Below are positions 54,110 through 63,148 of a stretch of DNA of 64,000 bases, piece by piece. The position numbers and the translations under genes were made by a program. Each line of letters begins with the position of its first letter. The stretch's first letter is position 1. This stretch comes from Sulfurimonas gotlandica GD1 (GTDB taxonomy: Bacteria; Campylobacterota; Campylobacteria; Campylobacterales; Sulfurimonadaceae), in NCBI RefSeq assembly GCF_000242915.1, contig NZ_AFRZ01000001.1, positions 310,001-374,000 on the forward strand, read 5' to 3'. The notes beneath the pieces were generated by a model. The model was not told the origin of the DNA, made no database searches, and saw only the letters and a program-made list of their open reading frames with translations.

Positions 54110-55117
54110 AATTTTTGAAAGCATTGTCGAGAGTTCTACAAGAAGTCTATCCCCTGTATCAAAACCATAATAATCATTTATCTCTTTAAACTTTTCTATA
54201 TTTATAATGGCAAGTTTTAGCTCTTTATTCTCTTGTAAATCTTCAATAAGCTTTTGTCTATTTGGCAATTGTGTCATGTCATCTGTAGTTTGGAACTTGA
54301 TTTTTTTCTCTTGAAGAATCAGATCAGTAACATCATGTCTAATGGCAAAAAACTCTTTTATCTCACCATCATAATCAAGAATAGGAACAATAGTAGATTT
54401 TACATAATATGTTTTTTTATCTTTAGTCCTATTTTTTATAACACCCTTCCAGATTTTTTTATCAAGTATGGTCTTCCATAAATTACTAAAAACTGAATTT
54501 GGATTTTGCGGATGCCTCACGATACTATGAGACTTACCAATAACATCTTCTCTAGCAAAACCAGACATTCTACAAAACTCATCATTTACATAAGTAATAA
54601 TTCCGTTTATATCTGTCTTAGTTACAATAGCACCTTCATCAACTGCTTTTTTGTATTCATCAAGTAGTGTTGAATTGACAAGAAGCTCTTTATCTTTTTT
54701 AGTTAACTCTGTTTGAAGTTCATCACTCTGTTTTTTTTGGTAAGTTATATCTGTGATGTAGCCCTCTATATCTACAACTTCACCGCTATCATTATATAGC
54801 CCTATTCCTTGTTCCCAAACCCACTTCAAACTGCCATCTTTAGTATATATTCTATATTCATAACTAAATGGTGTATTTGATTCTAAAGCTTTAGTTACTT
54901 CTATATATGTTAGGTTCAGATCATTTTCATGAATTATAGAAGCATATGACATGCTTTTATTATATAGTAGCTCCTCTATTTCATAGCCAGTCAACTCTTT
55001 ACAGCCTTCACTAACAAACTGCATTGTCCAGTCACTATCATACTTGCATCTATATAGCATTCCCGGTAATCTATTTAATAATTCTTCAACATTAGAATTT
55101 TTTAAATCATCGCTCAT
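54107..55117 (-). pseudogene. PAS-PAS-GGDEF fragment, N-terminal part of the interrupted gene
   Basis: 336 codons: a PAS/PAC pair (about 8-130; MLYRCKYDSDWTMQFVSEGC), a second PAS (about 160-265; GFAREDVIGKSHSIVRHPQN) and the first third of a GGDEF domain (TDDMTQLPNRQKLIEDL to LSTMLSKI). The frame then hits a stop at the IS3 edge. The GGDEF signature and about 80-100 residues after it are absent on both sides of the element. AAAGGACAGGTA precedes the ATG, so the sensory half is probably still made, without an output. Confidence 0.85.
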
Positions 55118-55224
55118 TACCTGTCCTTTAATAACTTATACATTAATTGTATCTAAAAAGTCACAAAACATATGTATTATATATGTATATATATTATACA
55201 AGCAAATCTTCATAACTCTTTAGA

Positions 55225-55230
55225 TATAAT
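55225..55230 (+). promoter_or_regulatory. -10 box upstream of the SulP gene
   Basis: TAGATATAATCGCG lies 40 bases before the TTG start, very similar to the box upstream of valS. Confidence 0.5.
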
Positions 55231-55270
55231 CGCGAAATTTTAAAAATACCACTTTTAAGGCTTCTCACAA

Positions 55271-56809
55271 TTGTTTGATTTAAAAAAATACACATCAGCC
55301 AATATCAAAAATGATATTCTCTCTGGTTTAGTTGTTGCTGTTGCACTGGTTCCTGAAGCTATTGCATTTAGTTTTATTGCTGGAGTTAGTCCTGTTGTTG
55401 GTCTCTACACTGCATTTATCTTAGGTCTAATCACTTCTCTTATCGGTGGTAAGCCTGGTATGATCTCTGGTGCTACCGGTGCTGTTGCTATCGTTTTAGT
55501 TGGTCTTGGTATTGAAGCCACTGCATTACTAGAAGCACAAGGTGCCTCAAGAGAAGCTATAGCAATGGGAGTTCTACACTACATACTACTTGCGACTGTT
55601 GTAGCTGGACTTATTCAAATATCTATTGGGGCATTAAAACTTGGTAAATTTATTCGTCTAGTTCCAACACCTGCAATTCATGGTTTTGTAAATGGTCTTG
55701 CTATTGTTATTGGAACTGCTCAGTTTAAATTTTTTGAAGGTCAAGGTTACATGATGTATGTTTTAGTATTTGTTACTATGGCTATCATGTATCTTCTTCC
55801 AAAAGTGACAAAAGCTGTTCCTGCCGGACTTGTTGCAATAATTGTAATAACGATAGGTGTCTATTTTACAAAAGCTGATACTCTTTTACTTAGTGGTCTT
55901 GATGATATGAGTAAATATGCAGGACAACTTCCAAGCTTTGGGATTCCTGAGTATATATTTAGCATAGATGCTATCATTATGGTTCTTCCATATGCTGTTA
56001 TCGTTGCTCTTGTTGGTATTATCGAGTCACTTCTTACACTTTCTGTTTTAGATGAACTTAGTAATACTCGTGGTTCTGCAAACAAAGAGTGTATAGCTCA
56101 GGGAACTGGAAACGTAACATGTGGTTTCTTTGGTGGTATGGCTGGTTGTGCAATGATTGGTCAAAGTATCATCAACTACACTTCCGGTGGTATCGGTAGA
56201 CTTTCATCATTTGTTGCAGCTGTAGGACTTATTATTTTAGTTGTATCAATGAGTGGCGTTTTAAATGCTATTCCGGTTGCTGTACTTGTTGGAATCATGT
56301 TTATGGTTAGTATCGGTACTTTTGAGTGGTCAAGCTTCTCTCGTTTGAGTCGTATGCCAAAAACTGATGCATTTGTAATGGTTGCAGTTACTGTTATTAC
56401 AGTTGTAGAAGATTTAGCTGTTGCAGTTATAGCTGGTGTGATTATCTCTGCGTTAGCTTTTGCCTGGAAACATGCAAGAATATTTGCACGTATTCATACC
56501 GAAGCTGATGGAACTAGAGTTTATGAGCTTGACGGTCCTCTTTTCTTTGGTTCTGCTACTACATTTGCAGATAACTTTGACATACCAAATGATCCTCCAA
56601 AAGTTGTAATTGACTTTAAAGATGCAAGAGTTATGGACTCTTCAGGTGTTGAAGCGATAGATGCAATAACAAAAAAATACGAAGATGCTGGTAAAAACCT
56701 ACTTCTTCGTCACCTCTCTGCTGACTGTAAAGCAATCCTTAAAAAAGCCGGTCCTCACTGTGCTTATGAAGAAGATGATCCAACATATAAAGTTGCATAT
56801 AACTACTAA
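55271..56809 (+). CDS. SulP-family anion transporter with STAS domain
   Basis: A 512-residue inner-membrane transporter with about 12 membrane segments (about 15-395). The early signature VALVPEAIAFSFIAGVSPVVGLYTA is characteristic of the SulP family. A C-terminal STAS domain (about 415-505) contains VVIDFKDARVMDSSGVEAI. Substrate could be sulfate, bicarbonate or another anion; the sequence does not decide. The start is TTG 55271 (AAGG 11 bases upstream); the first in-frame ATG lies far inside a membrane segment. It is divergent from the interrupted PAS gene. Confidence 0.9.
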   Translation: MFDLKKYTSANIKNDILSGLVVAVALVPEAIAFSFIAGVSPVVGLYTAFILGLITSLIGGKPGMISGATGAVAIVLVGLGIEATALLEAQGASREAIAMGVLHYILLATVVAGLIQISIGALKLGKFIRLVPTPAIHGFVNGLAIVIGTAQFKFFEGQGYMMYVLVFVTMAIMYLLPKVTKAVPAGLVAIIVITIGVYFTKADTLLLSGLDDMSKYAGQLPSFGIPEYIFSIDAIIMVLPYAVIVALVGIIESLLTLSVLDELSNTRGSANKECIAQGTGNVTCGFFGGMAGCAMIGQSIINYTSGGIGRLSSFVAAVGLIILVVSMSGVLNAIPVAVLVGIMFMVSIGTFEWSSFSRLSRMPKTDAFVMVAVTVITVVEDLAVAVIAGVIISALAFAWKHARIFARIHTEADGTRVYELDGPLFFGSATTFADNFDIPNDPPKVVIDFKDARVMDSSGVEAIDAITKKYEDAGKNLLLRHLSADCKAILKKAGPHCAYEEDDPTYKVAYNY

Positions 56810-56893
56810 ACTTTAATGTTTCATTGACAGACTAATGTATTTAGTTTGTCTTTGGTCAATAAATAAATCTGTTATTTTTGATAAAATCATTCT

Positions 56894-59593
56894 ATGAAAA
56901 ATAAATCTCTTAAATACAAAATATTTATAATATTTTATATTCCTGCAATTGCTCTTATATATTTTTCTTATACATCCGTAGTTCATGAGTTTAAACAGCT
57001 TAACTACAGTTCCGCATTCAAACTATCAGCACATGTCACAGACGTTTTAGCTAACTTTATTCATAACATACAGATAGAAAGAGGTTTAAGCGCTGGATAT
57101 ATAGTAATAGAAGATAAAAATCTATACAAAGAAAAACTAAAACAACAACATACTAAAACAGATAAAGCATATAATGAACTTCTAAAAATAATTAAACTAA
57201 AATCAGAATCTAAAAGAGAACTAGAGAGTATCGTCGACTATAAAGCCAAACCAGTCGTAAAAGAGATAATGCAAGACTTAAAAAGTTTAAAAGAAGTCAG
57301 AGAGAAAGTTTTAAACTCATCTATTAAATTTGATGATGAAATAAACTACTATACAGATATAAACAGAAAAATAATCCTCATTATAAAAATATTTAATATA
57401 TCATTTAAAGATATAAAACATGATACACAATCAATCATTGAGTTGCAAAAACTAAAAGAGTATGCGGGTTTAGAGAGAGCATATATATACAATCAACTAC
57501 TATATGACACCACTGATGATAAAATTATTCTAGAGCTAAAGAACTTTCAAGAAAAGCAGAATGAACTTACTGAAGATTTTTTTGCCAGTTCTTCCAACGA
57601 GTTAAATAAAATATATAACGAATCTTACAATATAGCTGTAGAAGATAAATTGAACTACTGTAGAAATAATATATTAAATTCCTCACTGCATAATACTAAG
57701 GAAGCCGATAAGTGTTTCAAAGCAAGTACAGAATATATAGAAATATTTGCCGGTATATCTACAAAAATATTAGATAGATATAAAGATAATGCAAATCAAA
57801 TGTATGACAAATCATTACACTCTCTCTATATAACTATCTTTTTATGGTCAATTTCTATTATAGCTCTAATATTTTTGACATATATATTAAAAAGATTAAT
57901 TACTAAAGAAGAAAAATACATACAAGAGTTAAGAATAGCAGGTTATGCATTTGATGCTCAAGAAGCCATGGTAATTACAGACTTATCCGGAACTATTGTA
58001 AAAGTCAATAAAGCATTTACAGATATTACAATGTATGAAGCTTCAGAAGCAATAGGGAAAAATCCAAAAATTCTAAAATCACATCTTAACGATGATAAAT
58101 TTTATAAAGCTATGTGGAATGAAATAATTAGCTTTGGCAAATGGAAAGGTGAAATATTTAACAAAAGAAAAAATGGAGAAATATACCCTGAAATATTATC
58201 TATTACTGCAATAAAAAATGAAGATAATAAAACTACTAACTATATAGCTCAATTTACTGATATAACATCAATTAAAAAAGCTCAAGAAGATGCACAGTAT
58301 CAAGCAAATCATGATTTTCTAACAGGTCTATTAAATAGAAATTCTCTTATAGAGAAACTACATGAAGAATTCATAAAAGCAAAAAGACATAACTTTACAC
58401 ATGCATTCTTATATATTGATATAGATGACTTTAAAAAAATAAATGATCAATATGGACATAATATTGGAGATATGTTGATAGTGGAAGTTTCACAAAGGCT
58501 AAAACATATTCTAAGAGAAGACGATGTAATAGCTAGAATCAGTGGTGATGAATTTGGAATCATGTTGCTAAACTTTGATAAAGAAAATTCAGATATTGCA
58601 AAATGTATAAAAGGAATATGTACAAAGATTTTAAAATCTATCTCAGAATCTTTTCTTATTTATGAACATAAAATAGATATAAGCTTAAGTATAGGGATAA
58701 AACTATTCCCAGATAATGAAGAGCTCAAGGACGAAGTTATAATACATGCAGATACAGCTATGAATCAATCAAAAGCTCAAGGAAAGAATCAGTATGTATT
58801 TTTTGACCGTCAAATTGACAATGAATTAAAGAAATATATTGCTCTTGAAAAAGAGATAAAGAATGCTCTTAAAAATAATGAATTTAAATTTTATTTTCAA
58901 CCAAAAGTAAATGTTAAAACTGAAAAAATAGATGGAGCAGAGATATTAATAAGATGGTTGCATCCAGATAAAGGCCTACTCTATCCAGGATCATTTTTAG
59001 ATGTAGCACAAGAAATTGGTGTTATACCGGATATTACCTCTCTTGCACTTAAAAAAGCATGTGAATTTTTAAAATCTTCTACAGAAATTTTTGATGGAGC
59101 AATCGCTATTAACATTAGTTCAGAAGAGCTTCTTAAAGCAGATTTTGAAGAAAATATCATATCAACTATTTTACACTACAAAGTAGACCCATCAAAAATA
59201 GAATTAGAGATAACAGAGAATGACATCATAAAAGATTTTGATTTAGCAATTATCAAAATAAAAAATCTACAAAAACTTGGAGTTAAGTTTTCCATAGATG
59301 ATTTTGGAACTGGTTATTCATCTATAACTTATCTTCAAAAACTACCAGTAAATACTCTTAAAATAGATAAATGCTTTTTTGATAATCTTTCCCTTGATTC
59401 AAACAAAGAACTTGTTAAAATTGTAATAAATATGGCAAAAACATTCAATATGAATATTATTTCAGAAGGCATAGAGAGTAATGAACAGTTAGAGTTTATA
59501 AAAGAGTGTGGATCAGACCAATACCAAGGATTTTACTTTAGTAAAGCAATTGATGAGGAGAGTTTCAACACACTCCTCAAAATTAAGAAATAG
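56894..59593 (+). CDS. NIT-PAS-GGDEF-EAL membrane sensor
   Basis: An 899-residue membrane protein. A helix (about 8-25), then a periplasmic helical domain (about 30-300) whose IQIERGLSAGYI segment matches the nitrate/nitrite-sensing NIT family, a second membrane helix (about 310-335), PAS (about 345-460), GGDEF (about 475-635) and EAL (about 650-899). The cyclase motif reads ARISGDEFGIML, with Ser for the first Gly, so it may be inactive. EAL residues look complete (GAEILIRW, INISSEE, ELEITEND, SIDDFGTGYSS, LKIDKCFF, SEGIES). Net c-di-GMP hydrolysis is the likelier outcome. Confidence 0.9.
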   Translation: MKNKSLKYKIFIIFYIPAIALIYFSYTSVVHEFKQLNYSSAFKLSAHVTDVLANFIHNIQIERGLSAGYIVIEDKNLYKEKLKQQHTKTDKAYNELLKIIKLKSESKRELESIVDYKAKPVVKEIMQDLKSLKEVREKVLNSSIKFDDEINYYTDINRKIILIIKIFNISFKDIKHDTQSIIELQKLKEYAGLERAYIYNQLLYDTTDDKIILELKNFQEKQNELTEDFFASSSNELNKIYNESYNIAVEDKLNYCRNNILNSSLHNTKEADKCFKASTEYIEIFAGISTKILDRYKDNANQMYDKSLHSLYITIFLWSISIIALIFLTYILKRLITKEEKYIQELRIAGYAFDAQEAMVITDLSGTIVKVNKAFTDITMYEASEAIGKNPKILKSHLNDDKFYKAMWNEIISFGKWKGEIFNKRKNGEIYPEILSITAIKNEDNKTTNYIAQFTDITSIKKAQEDAQYQANHDFLTGLLNRNSLIEKLHEEFIKAKRHNFTHAFLYIDIDDFKKINDQYGHNIGDMLIVEVSQRLKHILREDDVIARISGDEFGIMLLNFDKENSDIAKCIKGICTKILKSISESFLIYEHKIDISLSIGIKLFPDNEELKDEVIIHADTAMNQSKAQGKNQYVFFDRQIDNELKKYIALEKEIKNALKNNEFKFYFQPKVNVKTEKIDGAEILIRWLHPDKGLLYPGSFLDVAQEIGVIPDITSLALKKACEFLKSSTEIFDGAIAINISSEELLKADFEENIISTILHYKVDPSKIELEITENDIIKDFDLAIIKIKNLQKLGVKFSIDDFGTGYSSITYLQKLPVNTLKIDKCFFDNLSLDSNKELVKIVINMAKTFNMNIISEGIESNEQLEFIKECGSDQYQGFYFSKAIDEESFNTLLKIKK

Positions 59594-59596
59594 TAA

Positions 59597-61174
59597 TTAA
59601 TCTTTCTTTACAAGCACAAAACTCTCAGGTATTAAAGACTTATATTTGGGCATACTTTGCCCAATACTCGCATTAATATATGTAGGATCTGCTACAATCA
59701 GTTTTCTTTGACCTGCTTTCACACTGTCTCCTGACATAGGAACATATAGAGCAGTTGCCATGTGATCTTTGTATTTAACACCGACTACACTGACACCAAA
59801 TAGCTCTTTAACAAGATAAGAAAACAGAACTGCTCTGTCCTCACAATCTGATTTATCAAAGTATAGTGTTTCATTGGCAAACATGACTTTTTCTCTTCCA
59901 AATTGCTGATTATCTCTTTCATACTTAAAAGATTTTTGAACGAAATGAAGAACAAAGTTCATAGCATCTCCAGCCTTTTTGCCATCAACATACTTTTTAA
60001 GATCACTAGCAACAGATTGATAAGTTCTGCTGTCTATAGGGGCATTGAAATAAGTTTCATAGTCTGCCTGTGGATATGTAGCCATAAAATCTATAAGATT
60101 TTGGTTATACTCAAATGAAACATTATATGTTTTTCCAAAATCTTCAAATGAAAGAGTTTTTTTCTTCATTTTAGACGTTAAATTAGGAAGTGTATTTAAA
60201 GCCAAATCTAGTGGTTTTGTTGCACCAGGATAGTTTTGTTTATATGAGTATAATCTACCCACGCTACCTTTATTATAGTTAGATACTACATAAAACTTTT
60301 TATCAGAAAAATTATAGTTTGGAGTTGCATAAATTATTTTTTTAGAATAATGCATTAATATAATATGTCTTTGAGCAAGTCCAATTTTCACAGCATATCC
60401 AAGTTTATTAAAGATAAACCAACTAAGTAGATTTGAGTTATCTTGATTTGAATGTACACTATTTGATATATCTAAAACTAAAAGATAAATACCCCAATCA
60501 TTAAGATTCATTTCATTACTAACTCTTTTTATTTCACCTAAAAAGTTTTCATATTCACTTGAAGCTGCACTGTCAAAAAAGTTTGTTATACCTTCTTGAC
60601 TCTGAGGATAAAACTTTGCACTTTTAATACCTGTTGGCACATCAAAGCCCAGTGGAGTTCCATAAAAATTAAAGCTTATATCTTTTGAAACTACTTCGAC
60701 TTTTTTTGGTTCAACTTTAACAATTTCAACTTCCTTTTTTTTAGGAGTTATCACTTCTTTTTTAACAATCTCTTTTTGTGGTTCTACAACTTTTACTTTA
60801 ACTTCCGGTTCTTTGAAGATAATAAACTTTTGAACCGGTTTTGGCTCGACATGTATTACTTTTTTAACCTGAATACTTACTTTTGGTCCAACACTTTTGA
60901 TTTTTACAGGTTCTGCAGGAGGTATTTCTCTTGGTTTAGGTTTTTCATATAAAGGAGTGCCTTTATATACATTGTAAGCTTCCCATTGTTGTTTTAAGTA
61001 TTGGTTAAAAGCGTTATCTCTCTCATCTTTATACTTAGTAAATGATTCAGCTTGTGATCGTTTAAACTCTTCAAAGCTTTGAGCACTGAGTGCAGATGCA
61101 CTAAGTAAAAGTACTATACTAAAATGGCCAAGCAGCCTGAATAATTTTGGTTCCCCATCCTTGTTTTGTTGCAC
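59597..61174 (-). CDS. Exported transglutaminase-like protein
   Basis: A 525-residue exported protein. Signal peptide near residues 15-32 (LLLSASALSAQ). A repetitive region (about 75-165) is very rich in Lys, Val, Glu and Pro, like a periplasm-spanning linker. The C-terminal domain has a papain-like transglutaminase triad by eye: Cys in SDCEDRAVLFSYLV, His in YKDHMATALYV and Asp in IVADPTYINAS. The function is unknown; proteolysis or crosslinking are options for the fold. The start is a GTG 56 bases inside flgH; no later standard start precedes the signal, so it is uncertain. Cotranscribed with flgH. Confidence 0.75.
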   Translation of the reverse strand: MQQNKDGEPKLFRLLGHFSIVLLLSASALSAQSFEEFKRSQAESFTKYKDERDNAFNQYLKQQWEAYNVYKGTPLYEKPKPREIPPAEPVKIKSVGPKVSIQVKKVIHVEPKPVQKFIIFKEPEVKVKVVEPQKEIVKKEVITPKKKEVEIVKVEPKKVEVVSKDISFNFYGTPLGFDVPTGIKSAKFYPQSQEGITNFFDSAASSEYENFLGEIKRVSNEMNLNDWGIYLLVLDISNSVHSNQDNSNLLSWFIFNKLGYAVKIGLAQRHIILMHYSKKIIYATPNYNFSDKKFYVVSNYNKGSVGRLYSYKQNYPGATKPLDLALNTLPNLTSKMKKKTLSFEDFGKTYNVSFEYNQNLIDFMATYPQADYETYFNAPIDSRTYQSVASDLKKYVDGKKAGDAMNFVLHFVQKSFKYERDNQQFGREKVMFANETLYFDKSDCEDRAVLFSYLVKELFGVSVVGVKYKDHMATALYVPMSGDSVKAGQRKLIVADPTYINASIGQSMPKYKSLIPESFVLVKKD

Positions 61175-61841
61175 GGTCTACATCCCCTTGAGTTTGGTAA
61201 AGAATCTTAGCTTCGCTCATTTGAGCAGAATCTATTTTATTATATTGGTCAATATCGTATGGACGAATCACACCACTAATTTGAATAATCTGTTTTTGTT
61301 CATCAACTAAAATTTCTCTTTTTCCAGAGATAAAATAGTTTCCATTTTGCATTACTTTTACTATTCTAGCAGAAACTGTGGTAGTAAAAGACGCGTCTTT
61401 AGTTGCACTGCCAGCACCCTGATAAGTACTTGTAGAAGTACCTGTAAAACCAATATTTGAGAGTCCATTAAGCTTATTTGCATAAGAACTAACAGCAGGG
61501 TTTCCACCTGTTGCGGCAAAAGTTCCACCACCTAAAGCACTTGTGTCAGCTTCGCTTAGATCTTTAGCAGCAGTACTTGAACTCTGTGCATTTTCAGAAA
61601 TCACCACCCTAACAATGTCATTTACATGCATCGCCTTGTGGTCTGAAAATAGAGGATTATCACCTTGCCCAAAAATACTTCCAATTGAAGTATAATCCTG
61701 TTTATCTTCTTTACTTGGCATCTGTTCTACATACGCAGGGGGCTCAAAATTTATCTCTGGTTCTGTAAGGTTAGCTGTACATCCAGATAAAAAAAGTATA
61801 GCATAAAAAGACATGAAGAATATTAAAATTAGTTTTATCAT
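61119..61841 (-). CDS. flgH: Flagellar L-ring protein FlgH
   Basis: A 241-residue outer-membrane lipoprotein that forms the L ring of the flagellar basal body. The lipobox FLSGC follows a hydrophobic signal; the family patterns AMHVNDIVRVVISENAQSSS and the C-terminal IVKVMQNGNYFISGKREILVD and ISGVIRPYDI are clear. I choose ATG 61841 because it gives a normal signal peptide; a TTG at 61898 adds 19 residues. It is separated from other flagellar genes here, apart from the flagellin at 23.6 kb. A transglutaminase-like gene overlaps its 3' end. Confidence 0.95.
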   Translation of the reverse strand: MIKLILIFFMSFYAILFLSGCTANLTEPEINFEPPAYVEQMPSKEDKQDYTSIGSIFGQGDNPLFSDHKAMHVNDIVRVVISENAQSSSTAAKDLSEADTSALGGGTFAATGGNPAVSSYANKLNGLSNIGFTGTSTSTYQGAGSATKDASFTTTVSARIVKVMQNGNYFISGKREILVDEQKQIIQISGVIRPYDIDQYNKIDSAQMSEAKILYQTQGDVDRATKQGWGTKIIQAAWPF

Positions 61842-61872
61842 TATTGGCTCATTTATAGAGATTGGATTTAGA

Positions 61873-61878
61873 TATAAT
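61873..61878 (+). promoter_or_regulatory. -10 box upstream of the YqeY gene
   Basis: TTTAGATATAATACTAGC lies 29 bases before the ATG at 61908 and just upstream of the divergent flgH start. Confidence 0.55.
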
Positions 61879-61907
61879 ACTAGCAAAAATAGTTCCAAAG
61901 GATATTT

Positions 61908-62351
61908 ATGACTCTAAGAGAAACAATCAATCAGCATGTGAAAGATGCGATGAAAGCTAAAGATACAAAAACTAGAGATGCTCTTCGTCTTCTTACTAGT
62001 GCTTTTAAACAGGTTGAAGTTGATGAAAGAAAAGAGTTAAATGATGAAGATGTTATAAAAATTATTCAAACTCAAGTAAAAAAGAGAAATGACTCTGCAT
62101 CTCAGTATAGAGATGCAGGCCGTGATGATTTAATGCAAATAGAACTTTATGAGATTGCTACATATATGCCATATCTTCCTGCTCAACTAAGTGATGATGA
62201 ACTATCTTCTGCACTTAAAGATATAATCACAAAAGTTGGCGCTTCAACTATTAAAGATATGGGAAAAGTTATGGGAATCGCTTCAAAAGAGTTATCTGCT
62301 AAAGCTGATGGAAAAAGGATAAATGAGTGTGTTAAAGAACTACTTGCATAG
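61908..62351 (+). CDS. GatB/YqeY domain protein
   Basis: A 147-residue cytosolic YqeY-type protein: LRETINQHVKDAMKAKDTKT at the start, RLLTSAFKQVEVDER, IQTQVKKRNDSASQYRDAGR and the C-terminal GKVMGIASKELSAKADG segment shared with the tail of GatB. The family is thought to be tRNA-related, but its role is not established. AAAGGATATTT precedes the ATG. It is convergent with trpC, 11 bases away. Confidence 0.93.
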   Translation: MTLRETINQHVKDAMKAKDTKTRDALRLLTSAFKQVEVDERKELNDEDVIKIIQTQVKKRNDSASQYRDAGRDDLMQIELYEIATYMPYLPAQLSDDELSSALKDIITKVGASTIKDMGKVMGIASKELSAKADGKRINECVKELLA

Positions 62352-62362
62352 CAAGTAGTTTC

Positions 62363-63148
62363 TCAACCAAACTTTAATTTACGTAAAGCTGCTTCTTCAT
62401 CGTCTTGACGCATTAAAGATTCGCCAACAAGAAAAGCATCTACTCCAGCTTTACTCAGATCTTCTAACTGCCCGTGCTCATATATACCACTCTCTGCAAC
62501 GATAATTTTGCCATTTGGAATCATTGGTATCAATTCATATGAAAGATTCATATTCATCTCAAAAGTTTGTAGGTTCCTATGGTTAATACCTATGATATCA
62601 CTTCCAGCATATATTGCTTTAATTAAGTCTGATTTATCGTGAACTTCAACTAATGCTTCCATTCCAAGGTGTCTTGTGTATGCTAAAAGCTCTTTTAACT
62701 CTTTCTTGCTAAGGGCAGTTGCTATTAAAAGAATAAAATCAGCCCCATGAACCATAGCTTCTAAAATCTGATATTTTGAAACTATAAAATCTTTTCTTAA
62801 AAGTGGAATTCCAACATATCTTCTAATCCCACCAAGATAGTCTAGGGAACCTTGAAAAAAATGAGGTTCTGTAAGTATAGATATAGCACTAGCTCCTCCT
62901 CTTTCATATGCTTGAGCAATTGCTAGCGGATCAAAATTTTCACGGATAACACCCTTAGAAGGAGAAGCTTTTTTCACTTCTGCAATTATTCTATACGGAT
63001 CTTCCTCTGTAGCTTTTAAATATGGAAATACATCTCTTGGAACTCTTGCATTAAAAGCCAGTGAGCGACCAAGCCAATCTAGGGAGAACTCTTTTTCTCT
63101 TTTTACTAAATCTTCTTTTGTTTTTTTTATAATATCATCTAAAATCAT
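62363..63148 (-). CDS. trpC: Indole-3-glycerol phosphate synthase
   Basis: A 261-residue TIM-barrel enzyme of tryptophan synthesis that cyclises carboxyphenylamino-deoxyribulose phosphate. Diagnostic segments: [15 protein letters not shown] with the catalytic Lys, SVLTE-like [41 protein letters not shown] and [12 protein letters not shown]. The length is normal. Its ATG overlaps the stop of the TPR gene upstream (ATGA), so the two are translationally coupled, while other trp genes are not in the window. Confidence 0.97.
   Translation of the reverse strand: MILDDIIKKTKEDLVKREKEFSLDWLGRSLAFNARVPRDVFPYLKATEEDPYRIIAEVKKASPSKGVIRENFDPLAIAQAYERGGASAISILTEPHFFQGSLDYLGGIRRYVGIPLLRKDFIVSKYQILEAMVHGADFILLIATALSKKELKELLAYTRHLGMEALVEVHDKSDLIKAIYAGSDIIGINHRNLQTFEMNMNLSYELIPMIPNGKIIVAESGIYEHGQLEDLSKAGVDAFLVGESLMRQDDEEAALRKLKFG

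Noticed and set aside
52819-54112. AAT on both sides of the IS3 element as proof of a clean 3-base target duplication
   Set aside because: Joining the flanks with one AAT removed does not restore a reading frame, and a GGDEF middle segment is missing, so the match could be chance (1 in 64).
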